A stretch of 64,000 nt of DNA from Lachnospiraceae bacterium. Lineage in GTDB: Bacteria; Bacillota; Clostridia; Lachnospirales; Lachnospiraceae. Shown piece after piece: positions 28,711 to 37,164 of the stretch. Every line of letters starts with the position of its first letter. Position 1 is the first letter of the stretch. Under the pieces are notes generated by a model. The model was not told where the DNA came from, made no database searches, and saw only the letters and a program-made list of their open reading frames with translations. The stretch spans positions 23,004 through 87,003 of the forward strand of contig JAILRA010000062.1 in assembly GCA_024698715.1 (NCBI GenBank), written 5' to 3'. Position numbers and translations under genes: made by a program.

Positions 28711-28790
28711 ATATGCGGTTCGAAAACGAAAAGTATGATGAGTGTATATAATATATACTTCATTCAATATGCGGCTCGTGGAACGAAAAG
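28711..28790 (+). repeat. Two direct copies of a 23-24 nt motif around a hairpin
   Basis: Copy 1 (28711-28733) and copy 2 (28767-28790) both begin ATATGCGG, then hold a small stem-loop (TTCG-AAAA-CGAA in one, TCGT-GGA-ACGA in the other) and end in GAAAAG or CGAAAAG. Between them, 28736-28766 can fold into a long AT-rich hairpin with G-U pairs. The arrangement suggests a tandem RNA or DNA recognition element. It lies about 90 bp before the small ORF of the mgtE leader. I do not recognise it as a known riboswitch. Confidence 0.5.
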
Positions 28791-28880
28791 CAAAATAAAT
28801 ATCTGATATGCCAAATGATTTATGTTTCAATAAGCATAACTAAATTTGCATATTAAGAAATAAATTAAGGAGGAAATGAT

Positions 28881-28976
28881 ATGGACTATCGAAGTAGCAG
28901 TACCGACGCAGGCGCGGACCGAACGTGCGGAAACGAAGACCATTTCGTTTCCTGTTTTAGTAAAAGGAATGCGTAA
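28881..28976 (+). CDS. Possible 31-residue leader peptide before mgtE
   Basis: An ATG at 28881 lies 7 bp after a perfect AGGAGG (28868-28873) and opens a 31-codon frame (MDYRSSSTDAGADRTCG start, SCFSKRNA end). A second ATG at 28876 opens a 56-codon frame in another phase, but is only 2 bp from the AGGAGG. The strong ribosome site with so short a frame, followed by paired hairpins and a transporter gene, fits a regulatory leader peptide. No homologue is known to me. Either frame could be the real one, or neither. Confidence 0.45.
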   Translation: MDYRSSSTDAGADRTCGNEDHFVSCFSKRNA

Positions 28977-29003
28977 GGGATTAACGGTCAAAACGTACGC
29001 ATC
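28929..29003 (+). promoter_or_regulatory. Two hairpins in the mgtE leader
   Basis: GGAAACGAA (28929-28937) pairs perfectly with TTCGTTTCC (28944-28952). Next, GGAATGCGT (28966-28974) pairs with ACGCATCC ending at 29003 with one bulged base; its first arm covers the end of the 31-codon frame. Ribosome movement on the small frame would open these structures. It does not match the M-box magnesium riboswitch core as I know it. The stretch 29004-29129 can form a further GGGAT/ATCCC pairing but is otherwise featureless. Confidence 0.45.
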
Positions 29004-29129
29004 CTGTCAGTCGGGCAGAGGGATTTTATCATCACTGCGCGATTGAATACATTACAAAGATCCCGTTTCGGTTATGTCTGCATCGGTGAATTAATTCCTG
29101 TGAGATATTTTCATAAAGGAGGAGGACCG

Positions 29130-30509
29130 ATGGCAGAAACAAAAGATGTATCTATTATAGTGAGCACTTTGCTTACTCTTCTTGAAGAAAAGAAATACCC
29201 TACCATAAAAGAAATACTGGTTACCATGAATCCGGCGGATATAGCGGCGGCTTTTGAAGAAATGGATGAGAACAGACTTCCCATTCTTTTCAGACTTATT
29301 CCCAAAGAAACCGCAGCGGAAACATTTGTTGAAATGGAATCCGATCTGCAGGAACTTCTTATCCGCGGTTTTTCGGATTCGGAATTGAAAGAAGTCCTTG
29401 ATGAACTCTACGTCGATGATGCGGTTGATATCGTAGAGGAAATGCCCGCCAATGTTGTAAAAAGAATACTTGCGCAGGCGGATCCCGAACTCAGAAAGGA
29501 TATCAATGAAATACTAAGATATCCTGAGAACTCCGCAGGAAGCATCATGACCATCGAGTATGTAACCTTAAGACCGGATATGACGGTCAAAGAGGCAATA
29601 CTTCGTATAAGACGTACCGGATTTGACAAAGAGACGATATATACCTGTTACGTTACTTCATACAGTAAACTGATAGGTTTCCTGACAGTTAAGGATCTGC
29701 TTCTTGCTCAGGATGAAGATACACTGATCAAAGATATAATGGATCAGAATGTTATCTTTGCAAATACCCATGATGATCGAGAAGAAGTAGTTCAGATGCT
29801 TTCAAAGTACAATTTTATCGCACTTCCCGTTGTAGACTCGGAATTGAGACTTGTCGGAATCGTAACATTCGACGATGCTATGGATGTCATGGAAGATGAG
29901 GCTACCGAGGATATCGAGATCATGGCAGGTATGATGCCTTCCGACAAAACATATATCAAATCAAATGTTTTCGATCTTTTCAGGCACAGAATCCCCTGGC
30001 TTTTGCTTTTGATGGTATCCGCAACATTTACGGGACTTATCATCACAAAGTTTGAAAATGCTCTGGCTACACAGGTTGTTCTGACTGCATTTATCCCAAT
30101 GCTGATGGATACGGGCGGTAATTCCGGATCTCAGTCTTCGGTTACCGTTATCCGTGCATTATCGCTCGGAGAACTTGAATTTAAAGATCTTCTTACCGTT
30201 ATCTGGAAAGAGATTAGAACAGCAATCCTCTGCGGTGCGGCACTTTCGCTGGCCTGTTTTGCGAAGATAATGCTTGTCGACAGATTTTTGATGCATAATC
30301 CTGATGTTTCTTTTATTGTGGCATTGACAGTCTGTCTTACGATGGTATTGACTGTTTTGGTAGCCAAAGTTATCGGATGTACACTGCCTATGATAGCAAA
30401 GCGTCTCGGATTTGACCCTGCGGTTATGGCTTCACCTTTTATTACTACAATGGTAGATGCGATTTCGCTTCTTGTATATTTTACGATCGCGACGGTTTTA
30501 TTGTTTTAG
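29130..30509 (+). CDS. mgtE: Magnesium transporter MgtE
   Basis: 459 residues from ATG 29130, set by GGAGGA; upstream in-frame codons from 29043 lack a ribosome site. It is a Mg2+ channel of the inner membrane. The N domain (~1-125) has the MgtE superhelical repeats (PADIAAAFEEMDE, ELIRGFSDSEL-like). Two CBS domains (~130-250) sense magnesium. Five transmembrane helices (~285-459) hold the signature FIPMLMDTGGNSGSQSS and the pore region. The long leader suggests control by RNA structure. ispF follows 39 bp later. Confidence 0.95.
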   Translation: MAETKDVSIIVSTLLTLLEEKKYPTIKEILVTMNPADIAAAFEEMDENRLPILFRLIPKETAAETFVEMESDLQELLIRGFSDSELKEVLDELYVDDAVDIVEEMPANVVKRILAQADPELRKDINEILRYPENSAGSIMTIEYVTLRPDMTVKEAILRIRRTGFDKETIYTCYVTSYSKLIGFLTVKDLLLAQDEDTLIKDIMDQNVIFANTHDDREEVVQMLSKYNFIALPVVDSELRLVGIVTFDDAMDVMEDEATEDIEIMAGMMPSDKTYIKSNVFDLFRHRIPWLLLLMVSATFTGLIITKFENALATQVVLTAFIPMLMDTGGNSGSQSSVTVIRALSLGELEFKDLLTVIWKEIRTAILCGAALSLACFAKIMLVDRFLMHNPDVSFIVALTVCLTMVLTVLVAKVIGCTLPMIAKRLGFDPAVMASPFITTMVDAISLLVYFTIATVLLF

Positions 30510-30548
30510 AAGAGCAGTTGTTTGACCATTTGATTAAAGGAAAAAAGT

Positions 30549-31016
30549 ATGAGAGTAGGAATGGGATATGACGTTCATCGCCTGACAGAAGGAAGAGACC
30601 TTATAATCGGCGGTGTTAAAATTGAATATGAAAAAGGACTTCTCGGACATTCCGATGCGGATGTGCTTACACATGCAATTATGGATGCTCTTTTGGGAGC
30701 TGCCGGCTTGGGAGATATAGGATTGCATTTCCCTGATAATGCCGGAGAGTTTAAGGATATTTCTAGTATCATACTTCTTAAAAGGGTTAAAGATTTAATT
30801 GAAAAAGAAGGATATACGATAGGGAATATTGATGCAACGATAATTGCACAGGCGCCCAAAATGCGTCCGTATATTGATGAAATGAGAAGTATAATCGCCG
30901 ATGCCCTGAGTATTGATGTTAAACAGATCAATATCAAGGCTACAACAGAGGAACATCTCGGATTTACCGGAAGAGGCGAAGGAATTTCTGCCGAAGCGGT
31001 ATGTTTGCTTAATTGA
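30549..31016 (+). CDS. ispF: 2-C-methyl-D-erythritol 2,4-cyclodiphosphate synthase
   Basis: 155 residues, the usual length. It forms the cyclic diphosphate in the non-mevalonate isoprenoid pathway. The metal site GMGYDVHRL, the [19 protein letters not shown] block, [23 protein letters not shown] and [15 protein letters not shown] are all intact. An AAAGGA ribosome site precedes the ATG. The following 127-bp gap carries a small 7-bp hairpin (31037-31055) and nothing else clear. Confidence 0.96.
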   Translation: MRVGMGYDVHRLTEGRDLIIGGVKIEYEKGLLGHSDADVLTHAIMDALLGAAGLGDIGLHFPDNAGEFKDISSIILLKRVKDLIEKEGYTIGNIDATIIAQAPKMRPYIDEMRSIIADALSIDVKQINIKATTEEHLGFTGRGEGISAEAVCLLN

Positions 31017-31143
31017 TCATAAAATTCTGAGGATATAATCTCTTTGTCAGAGATTAACGATTGCTTTTAAGTAAATTTTATAAATATTAAGAGCGAATTT
31101 TTTTTATTGTTTTATATGTGAATTTTCGAAAGGAAACAAATAA

Positions 31144-31806
31144 ATGGAAGTAGAATTAAGGGTTGAAGGCCGAAATATGGTCTTTGCCGCCAAAGAAAAA
31201 GAGCAGGTCATTTCCACTCTTGCACTTTCACCCGATATCGGCGGAGACGGAACAACCGTATATCAGATTAAAAATGCGTTTACCAAAGGATTGTACAGAA
31301 GACGCGGATACATGGATGCGATACTAAAGGATGTATTTGCCTGTATGCTTTCCGAATGTGAACCTTTTGTTTTTCTCGGAACGAGGGAACCGAAGATATT
31401 TAAGAAATACGGTTTTGTGAACATACTTCCTCCAACCGATCCTTTTCCCGATACTCTCGGTAGAATAGTAGATGTAAGAAAATTCATGGGCTATTTTGAA
31501 AGCAACAAAGAATTTGTTATGTCCATGCGGATCATTGACGATATGCTCCCTGAAAATGACGGTATTTTTATGGTTCATTGCGGACCTGAAGGCGGAAGAC
31601 TAAACTGTGTGAAAATTGTCAATTCCGATATGACTAATGATGAAGGCGAAAAACTCGCTGCAGAAGTAAGTATCAGTGTGGATGATCTGATACAGTTCGG
31701 ATTCGGCCTTAAGAAAGCCAAAGAAGCGTTTAAAGCGACGGTTTCTTTTAAGGAAGAGGAGATTTGTACGAAGCTGGACGAGTTTGTGTTTAAACAGTCA
31801 GTATAA
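31144..31806 (+). CDS. GNAT-like N-acetyltransferase
   Basis: 220 residues. Residues ~20-110 follow a GNAT core: an early strand with STLALSPD, a GLYRRRGYMDAILKDVF helix that would be motif A (acetyl-CoA pyrophosphate loop), then EPFVFLGTREPKIFKKYGF as motif B. The C-terminal ~100 residues are less conserved and may be a second domain. The substrate is unknown. The motif-A loop reads GLYRRRGYM, close to but not exactly Q/RxxGxG/A. It ends before a strong terminator shared with the convergent GH3 gene. Confidence 0.65.
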   Translation: MEVELRVEGRNMVFAAKEKEQVISTLALSPDIGGDGTTVYQIKNAFTKGLYRRRGYMDAILKDVFACMLSECEPFVFLGTREPKIFKKYGFVNILPPTDPFPDTLGRIVDVRKFMGYFESNKEFVMSMRIIDDMLPENDGIFMVHCGPEGGRLNCVKIVNSDMTNDEGEKLAAEVSISVDDLIQFGFGLKKAKEAFKATVSFKEEEICTKLDEFVFKQSV

Positions 31807-31841
31807 TTATTTTGAATAAAATAAGAATTCGATATATTTAG

Positions 31842-31878
31842 AAAACGGGACTGAATCCAAGTGATTCAATCCCGTTTT
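31842..31878. terminator. Bidirectional terminator between GNAT and GH3 genes
   Basis: AAAACGGGA plus CTGAATC (31842-31857) pairs with GATTCAA plus TCCCGTTTT (31862-31877) with a single mismatch. The A-run and T-run on either side fit termination on both strands, serving two convergent genes. Confidence 0.9.
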
Positions 31879-31910
31879 TAATTTGATCAAATTCAAGATA
31901 CATTAAATAT

Positions 31911-34199
31911 TTATTTAATGGCTTTATTGATTTTTTCCAGGAATTCGTCAATATCGTCATAACGGATATTGCCTCCTGTGAAGTATAAACCGCTTCTTAA
32001 AGGAGAATACATCATGCCGGCATATTCCATTTCTTCATTTATGGATTCCATTTCGACTTCGCTCTTTTCGCGATCGGGATTACCTTTGCCGATATATTCT
32101 TTTACAAGATCCGAAATTCTGGGATCGTCGAGCAGATCTTCGGTGATCGTATCATAATCATAACTGTCGGGAAGGATGGGAGTAGAAGTTATGTTAACTG
32201 ACTTCGAAAGGATGATGTTTCTTGAATCCTTACCGATCTCTATTTCATATGTTCCTGCAGGTACAACCCAGTCCTTAACGATTTCCTCGTAATAAGCGAA
32301 TGATCTTTTGCAAAGTTTGAATTCCACGGTTTTGGTTTCACCGGGTTTAAGACTGATCTTTTCAAAACCTTTAAATTCTCTGATCGGTCTTAAGACTTTT
32401 GTATCGCAGTTTTTAACGTAAAGCTGTACAACCTCTTTTGATTCGACAGAACCTGTATTAGTTATGTCAACCAAAACTTTTAATTCATCATTCTCGTTTA
32501 TGTTTTCGGAAGACAGACGAAGATTATCATATTTAAATTCCGTATAACTCAAACCGAATCCGAACGGGAATAGAACATTCATTTTCTTCTTGTCGTAATA
32601 TCTGTATCCGACAAAAATATCCTCAGCATAGTTAACATTGTTCTTGCATCCCGGAAAGTTGAGATATGACGGATTGTCTTCAAGTCTTATCGGGAATGTT
32701 TCAGCGAGACGTCCGCTCGGAGATTTATCGCCGAATATGATATCATACTGTGCACTTCCCACAGCCTGTCCACCGAGATAGCATTCAAGGATTGAATCCA
32801 CATCGTTAACAAATGGCATTTCAATGGGAGAACCGTTATGCAGAACTACAACGGTTTTTTTGGCCGCTTTGCTGACTTCAGCGATAACCTTAAGCTGGCA
32901 GGAAGGCATGCTCATATGTTTTCTGTCGTAACCTTCGGATTCGAAGATATCGGGAAGTCCTGCAAATATTAATGTTACATCAGCTTCTTTGGCAATTGAA
33001 ATCGCTTCTTCGCAGAGATTTTCATTAAAATCATCAGCGACGGGAGAGAAGCCTTTTGCAAATTTTATGTCAACCAATCCGTTTTCCTTGCATGCATCAA
33101 GAAATCCGGTTATTTTAGAACAGTTGATGTGAGCACTTCCTCCACCCTGAAATCTCGGTGTTTCTGCATATGCACCGACAACTGCTATCTTCATGTTTTT
33201 GTTCAAAGGCAACAGATTTCCTTCGTTCTTAAGGAGTACGAAAGTTTCGGCAGCAATGTCTCTGGCAATATCGTGATGTTTGTCGCGGTCAAAAGTATAG
33301 TCATCGCTGTTATTTATGTTGTCGTATGCATCAAATGTAAGCTTTAAGAGAGAAAAGACATTGTCGTCCAGGATCTTTTCATCGAGCTCACCTTTTTTAA
33401 CCGCTTCAACTATTAACTGATCGTTTTCACCGTATGAAGTGGGCATTTCGAGGTTAAGCCCGTTTTTGAGAGCTTTCACTCTGTTGCTTACAGCGCCCCA
33501 GTCACTGACGACATTGCCTTCAAAACCCCAGTCGTTACGAAGTATATCTGTTAACAGGTATTTGTTTTCGCTTGCGAGTTCACCGTTTATTCTGTTATAT
33601 GAACACATTACCGTCCAGGGCTTTGCATTTCTTACGGGTCCTTCGAACGCTGCAAGATATATCTCTCTGAAGGCTCTTTCGGAAAGATTGCTTGATGCCG
33701 AGAATCTTCTTGTTTCCATGTTATTTACAGCAAAATGCTTTATGGATGTACCGACATGTTTACTCTGAACGCCTTTAACATATGAAGTGGCCATTTCGGA
33801 TGCAAGATAGGGGTCTTCGGAAAGATATTCGAAATTTCTTCCGCAAAGAGGGGATCTTTTTATATTAACTGCCGGACCGAGTATCACCGCGACGTTTTCT
33901 GCACGGCATTCTTCACCGAGAGTCTCACCCATTTTTCCGTAAAGCTCCCTGTTGAAGGTTGCAGCCATTCCGACTCCTGCGGGGAAGCATACCGCTTTTA
34001 TGGACTCGTTCATTCCGAGATGATCTTCGATATTATCCTGTTTTCTCAAGCCTACGGGACCGTCGGAAACCATTATTCTAGGAACACCTTTTTCGGGTAT
34101 TTCCTTGGTAAGCCAGAATGTATTTCCCGAGCATAACGAAGCTTTTTCTTCAAGTGTCAGTTTTGAAATTATTTCTCTGATTTCTTCTGCTGATTTCAT
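31911..34199 (-). CDS. Glycoside hydrolase family 3 beta-glucosidase-like enzyme
   Basis: 762 residues from the ATG at 34199, chosen because GGAGGG lies upstream of it; an in-frame ATG at 34238 has no such site. There is no signal peptide, so it acts in the cytoplasm on imported oligosaccharides. The GH3 N-domain has PRIMVSDGPVGLRKQ and the nucleophile Asp in NVVSDWGAV (~233). The second domain carries KNEGNLLPLN, AYAETPRFQGGGSAHI and FPFGFGLSYTEF. A C-terminal Fn3-like domain (LYVKNCDTKVLRPIREFKGF) follows. The sugar specificity (glucose, xylose or other) cannot be read from sequence alone. Confidence 0.92.
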   Translation of the reverse strand: MKSAEEIREIISKLTLEEKASLCSGNTFWLTKEIPEKGVPRIMVSDGPVGLRKQDNIEDHLGMNESIKAVCFPAGVGMAATFNRELYGKMGETLGEECRAENVAVILGPAVNIKRSPLCGRNFEYLSEDPYLASEMATSYVKGVQSKHVGTSIKHFAVNNMETRRFSASSNLSERAFREIYLAAFEGPVRNAKPWTVMCSYNRINGELASENKYLLTDILRNDWGFEGNVVSDWGAVSNRVKALKNGLNLEMPTSYGENDQLIVEAVKKGELDEKILDDNVFSLLKLTFDAYDNINNSDDYTFDRDKHHDIARDIAAETFVLLKNEGNLLPLNKNMKIAVVGAYAETPRFQGGGSAHINCSKITGFLDACKENGLVDIKFAKGFSPVADDFNENLCEEAISIAKEADVTLIFAGLPDIFESEGYDRKHMSMPSCQLKVIAEVSKAAKKTVVVLHNGSPIEMPFVNDVDSILECYLGGQAVGSAQYDIIFGDKSPSGRLAETFPIRLEDNPSYLNFPGCKNNVNYAEDIFVGYRYYDKKKMNVLFPFGFGLSYTEFKYDNLRLSSENINENDELKVLVDITNTGSVESKEVVQLYVKNCDTKVLRPIREFKGFEKISLKPGETKTVEFKLCKRSFAYYEEIVKDWVVPAGTYEIEIGKDSRNIILSKSVNITSTPILPDSYDYDTITEDLLDDPRISDLVKEYIGKGNPDREKSEVEMESINEEMEYAGMMYSPLRSGLYFTGGNIRYDDIDEFLEKINKAIK

Positions 34200-34331
34200 A
34201 TAACCCTCCGTATTTTTTATTTTCATTAATTTTATCATTTATCGGCGCAAAATCATATAAAAACATATATAAAATTATTAAATAATATAACGTTTGGAAT
34301 AGTGTTTATTAATATTCACACTTTTCGCCAG

Positions 34332-34377
34332 CCCTATCTTTCAAACATTAAATTCCCTATCTATCAAACATTAAATT
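34332..34377. repeat. Two tandem copies of a 23-bp unit
   Basis: CCCTATCTTTCAAACATTAA... at 34332-34354 and its near copy at 34355-34377 (one base differs) lie directly inside the left terminal inverted repeat of the element. Confidence 0.85.
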
Positions 34378-34407
34378 TGCCTCGATCTTTGCCTGGAGTT
34401 TTAATCT

Positions 34408-34763
34408 TACGCGCGTTTCAAACTTTTCCTTCTAATCGCGCGTAGTTTTCTGACAGCGGGCTCTATTTCCTACGCGCATTTCAAGCTTCTCTTGTTTTTT
34501 GCACGTAGTATTTTTGACTTCGGGGTCTTTTTCTTACGCGCGTTTTAAGCTTCTCCTGCTAATCGCGCGTAGTTTTCTGACAGCGGGCTCTATTTCCTAC
34601 GCGCATTTCAAGCTTCTCTTGCTTTTTGCACGTAGTATTATTGACTTCGGGGTCTTTTTCTTACGCGCGTTTTAAGCTTTTCCTGCTAATCGCACGTAGT
34701 TTTATGACAGCGGGTTCTTTTTCCTACACGCGTTTTGAGCCGTTCTTGGATTCAGCGCGTAAT
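34408..34763. repeat. Six tandem 63/64-bp hairpin units
   Basis: Units begin with TACGCGC (or TACACGC) at 34408, 34471, 34535, 34598, 34662 and 34725. Two versions alternate. In the first, TACGCGCG pairs perfectly with CGCGCGTA about 21 nt later, with an inner AGC/GCT. In the second, TACGCGC pairs with GCACGTA with one mismatch. Between hairpins lies a linker with TGAC, GGG and a pyrimidine run. Both versions are related along their whole length, so a 63-bp unit first doubled into a ~127-bp unit that was then repeated. The last copy is degenerate. Confidence 0.85.
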
Positions 34764-35095
34764 AAATCGATTTACTTGTTTTATAAAACTAAATCCGAAA
34801 TAGAAAAACTCAAGAAGAAGTAACAGCAAATATAAGACATTACGTTATATTAAATGCAGATTCAGATGCAAGAAGCAGGCGGGAAGTCAATTCGGTTGTA
34901 TGAAGGTGAATGAAAGGATGGCGAAAAGTGTGAATAAAAACTAGTGTTTATTATGTGCTTCTTTTTTATCTTGTTATTGCTTATCAGAATTGGTAAAATA
35001 AAAGTTGTGGGTTTTACTGAGAACAATTATCCAGTGAAAAAATTCGACATTAAATATTGTAAATAATAAAAGAAATATAAAGGTTATGTTTTTGA

Positions 35096-35536
35096 ATGAG
35101 TGCCGGTGAATTGGATTTGACACATATAATTAAAAGGGATTTTGAACTTGCCGATGTGGATATTAATACATATTCGCCTCTTACTTTGGCATTTATAGGT
35201 GACGGTGTATATGAAATAATCATCAGAACTTTTCTTGTCGGCAAAGGCAATAAAGGAGTAAATGCGCTGGCAAAAGAAAAGAATTCTCTGGTTAATGCCG
35301 GAACACAAAGCCGTATAGCCGAATTCCTGAAAGAGTATTATACCGAAGAGGAAGCGGATATTTACAGAAGAGGCAAGAATGCCAAAACGGCAAATCATTC
35401 AAAGAATGCAGCGTACAGCGATTATCACAGAGCCACGGGACTGGAAGCTCTGTTCGGATATCTTTATCTGACTGACAGAGTTGAAAGAGCGGTGGAACTC
35501 ATGAAGATCGCATTGGATAATTTAGAGGAAATATAA
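35096..35536 (+). CDS. mrnC: Mini-ribonuclease III
   Basis: 146 residues. MrnC matures 23S rRNA ends and has the RNase III catalytic domain without the dsRNA-binding domain. Visible motifs are NTYSPLTLAFIGDGVYEIIIR (helix with the catalytic Asp), LVNAGTQSRI, EEEADIYRRGKNAK and YHRATGLEALFGYLYL (catalytic Glu region). The ribosome site AAAGG is about 11 bp from the ATG, a bit far. rlmB follows directly, then sigH, as in many Firmicutes. Confidence 0.93.
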   Translation: MSAGELDLTHIIKRDFELADVDINTYSPLTLAFIGDGVYEIIIRTFLVGKGNKGVNALAKEKNSLVNAGTQSRIAEFLKEYYTEEEADIYRRGKNAKTANHSKNAAYSDYHRATGLEALFGYLYLTDRVERAVELMKIALDNLEEI

Positions 35537-36280
35537 ATGGGATATAATGAATCGCTGGTCGAAGGAAGAAATGTGGTAATTGAGGCCTTCAGATCGGGAA
35601 AAAGCGTGGATAAGGTATATGTTCTGGACGGATGTCAGGACGGTCCGATCCTTACGATCAAAAGAGAAGCCAAAAAGACAGGTGCTTTGATCAAGTATGT
35701 CGACAAATCGCTTCTGGATAATATGTCACCGACCGGAAAACATCAGGGAGTGATCGCTGTTACGGCAGCATATGAATACGCTGATGTGTCCGAAATAATG
35801 GACAAAGCGAGAGAAAGCGGTGAACCGCCTTTTATTGTTATTCTCGATAACATAGAAGACCCTCACAATCTCGGTGCGATAATAAGAAGCGCACATCAGG
35901 CGGGAGCTCACGGAGTCATAATTCCCAAGAACAGAGCAGTGGGACTTACCGCTACGGTTGCAAGAACATCCGCAGGTGCACTGAATTATATTCCCGTGGC
36001 AAAGGTAACCAACATTTCAAAAACCATAGAGGATCTGAAAAAAGAGGGACTCTGGTTTGTATGTGCCGATATGGACGGCAAAATAATGTATGATCTGGAT
36101 CTTAAAGGCCCTATCGGTGTTGTTATCGGATCCGAAGGTGAAGGTGTTTCCAGACTTGTTAAGGAAAAATGCGATTTTGTCGCTTCAATTCCGATGAAAG
36201 GACAGATTGATTCTCTCAATGCTTCGGTTGCTGCCGGCATACTCTGCTTTGAGATAGTAAGACAACGGTTAAAAGGATAA
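35537..36280 (+). CDS. rlmB: 23S rRNA 2'-O-methyltransferase RlmB-like (TrmH/SpoU family)
   Basis: 247 residues, starting immediately after the mrnC stop. An N-terminal substrate-binding domain (NVVIEAFRSGKSVDKVYVLDG) leads into a SPOUT knot methyltransferase with ILDNIEDPHNLGAIIRSA (motif 1, catalytic Asn and Arg), GVVIGSEGEGVSRLV (motif 2) and IPMKGQIDSLNASVA (motif 3). RlmB methylates G2251 of 23S rRNA in E. coli; the target here is assumed from family and gene order. Confidence 0.92.
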   Translation: MGYNESLVEGRNVVIEAFRSGKSVDKVYVLDGCQDGPILTIKREAKKTGALIKYVDKSLLDNMSPTGKHQGVIAVTAAYEYADVSEIMDKARESGEPPFIVILDNIEDPHNLGAIIRSAHQAGAHGVIIPKNRAVGLTATVARTSAGALNYIPVAKVTNISKTIEDLKKEGLWFVCADMDGKIMYDLDLKGPIGVVIGSEGEGVSRLVKEKCDFVASIPMKGQIDSLNASVAAGILCFEIVRQRLKG

Positions 36281-36281
36281 A

Positions 36282-36899
36282 ATGGATTTAACGAATTTAC
36301 AGGATGAAGAACTTGTTCTTTTAAGTAAAAAAGACGACAGAGCGATGGACTATCTGCTCAACAAATATAAAGGCATGGTTCTTCTTTGCTCAAGATCTCT
36401 TTTCATTCTCGGAGGCGACAATCAGGATCTGGTTCAGGAGGGAATGATCGGGCTTTTCAAAGCCGTAAGGGATTTTGACGAACACAAGAATATAAAGTTT
36501 TCAACTTTTGCACAGATCTGTATTAAAAGAAATATTTATACCGCAATCAAGAATTACAACAGTCATAAACATGATCCGCTAAACCGGGGAGTATCAATCT
36601 CCATGACGGATGCATCTGACGACAGTTCCGATTACCTTGCAAATCTCTCGACGGACGATCTTGGATTGTCGGAGATCTACAATCCGGAAGATAAACTTAT
36701 CAATAAAGAAAAATATGATGAGATCATCGAATATATGGAAAAGGAACTTTCCAAACTTGAATATCAGGTTATGGATCTGTATGTGATAGGGCTTACAACG
36801 TCCGAGATAGCCAAGGTTTTGAAAAAGAATGAGAAAACCACGGACAACGCTCTTCAAAGAGCAAAAAGCAAGATAAGAAAGTTTTTGGAGGACAGATAA
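36282..36899 (+). CDS. sigH: Sigma-70 family sigma factor, SigH type
   Basis: 205 residues. Region 2 (~20-90) has YKGMVLLCSRSLFILGGDNQDLVQ then GMIGLFKAVRDFDEHKNIKFSTFA, close to Spo0H/SigH. Region 4 (~150-205) has LSKLEYQVMDLYVIGLTTSEI as its helix-turn-helix. The mrnC-rlmB-sigH order supports SigH. In Bacillus it drives post-exponential and early sporulation genes; in non-sporulating relatives its targets are unclear. The linker between regions is longer than usual (~100-145, with DASDDSSDYLANLSTDD). It overlaps tightly with the next gene, whose ATG follows the stop directly. Confidence 0.9.
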   Translation: MDLTNLQDEELVLLSKKDDRAMDYLLNKYKGMVLLCSRSLFILGGDNQDLVQEGMIGLFKAVRDFDEHKNIKFSTFAQICIKRNIYTAIKNYNSHKHDPLNRGVSISMTDASDDSSDYLANLSTDDLGLSEIYNPEDKLINKEKYDEIIEYMEKELSKLEYQVMDLYVIGLTTSEIAKVLKKNEKTTDNALQRAKSKIRKFLEDR

Positions 36900-37130
36900 A
36901 TGATCAATCCCGCAGCTATACTTACAATCAAGAAACAGTGGCATGAATTTTCGGGAAGACATCCCAAATTCGTTGCCTTTTTACATACCATTAAGTCTAA
37001 AGGACTTGCTGAAGACACCGTTATCGATCTGAAGGTAACGCTTCCGAACGGAGAAGTGTATCAGTCCAATTTAAAGCTTACCGCAGAAGATGTTGAAGCT
37101 ATTAAGAATTTCGTGGGAAGTCAGAGCTGA
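36900..37130 (+). CDS. Small conserved-looking protein after sigH
   Basis: 76 residues; the ATG follows the sigH stop with no gap, and GGAGG lies at the end of sigH. The sequence opens with helices (ILTIKKQWHEFSGRHPKFVAFL), then strands (TVIDLKVTLPNGEVYQSNLKL) and a final helix (TAEDVEAIKNFVG). No known domain was recognised. Position and coupling suggest a function tied to sigH, for example an accessory or anti-sigma role, but nothing in the sequence proves it. Confidence 0.7.
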   Translation: MINPAAILTIKKQWHEFSGRHPKFVAFLHTIKSKGLAEDTVIDLKVTLPNGEVYQSNLKLTAEDVEAIKNFVGSQS

Positions 37131-37164
37131 ATTAGTTGATATTTGCCAATCGGGGATTTGCGGA

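Larger units (their letters stand above)
34300..34953. mobile_element. Non-coding MITE-like element with inverted repeats and target duplication
   Basis: An exact 18-bp inverted repeat, TATTCACACTTTTCGCCA (34313-34330) and its complement (34919-34936), bounds about 620 bp without a plausible gene. Just outside, the 12-bp TAGTGTTTATTA occurs in direct orientation at both ends (34300-34311 and 34942-34953). This is the layout of an inserted element with terminal inverted repeats and a target-site duplication. Left and right flanks differ slightly (1 and 5 nt between repeat and duplication). The interior holds a 23-bp tandem repeat and a hairpin array. No transposase is encoded, so it would need help from elsewhere. 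It sits in the gap between the divergent GH3 and mrnC genes. Confidence 0.65.

Noticed and set aside
28881..29129. M-box magnesium riboswitch before mgtE
   Set aside because: The expected conserved core blocks were not found in the leader by eye; kept only as an unassigned structured leader.
34626..34823. Plus-strand frame of 65 codons over the hairpin array
   Set aside because: It only translates the repeat units, has no ribosome site, and the 63/64-bp period breaks the frame between units.
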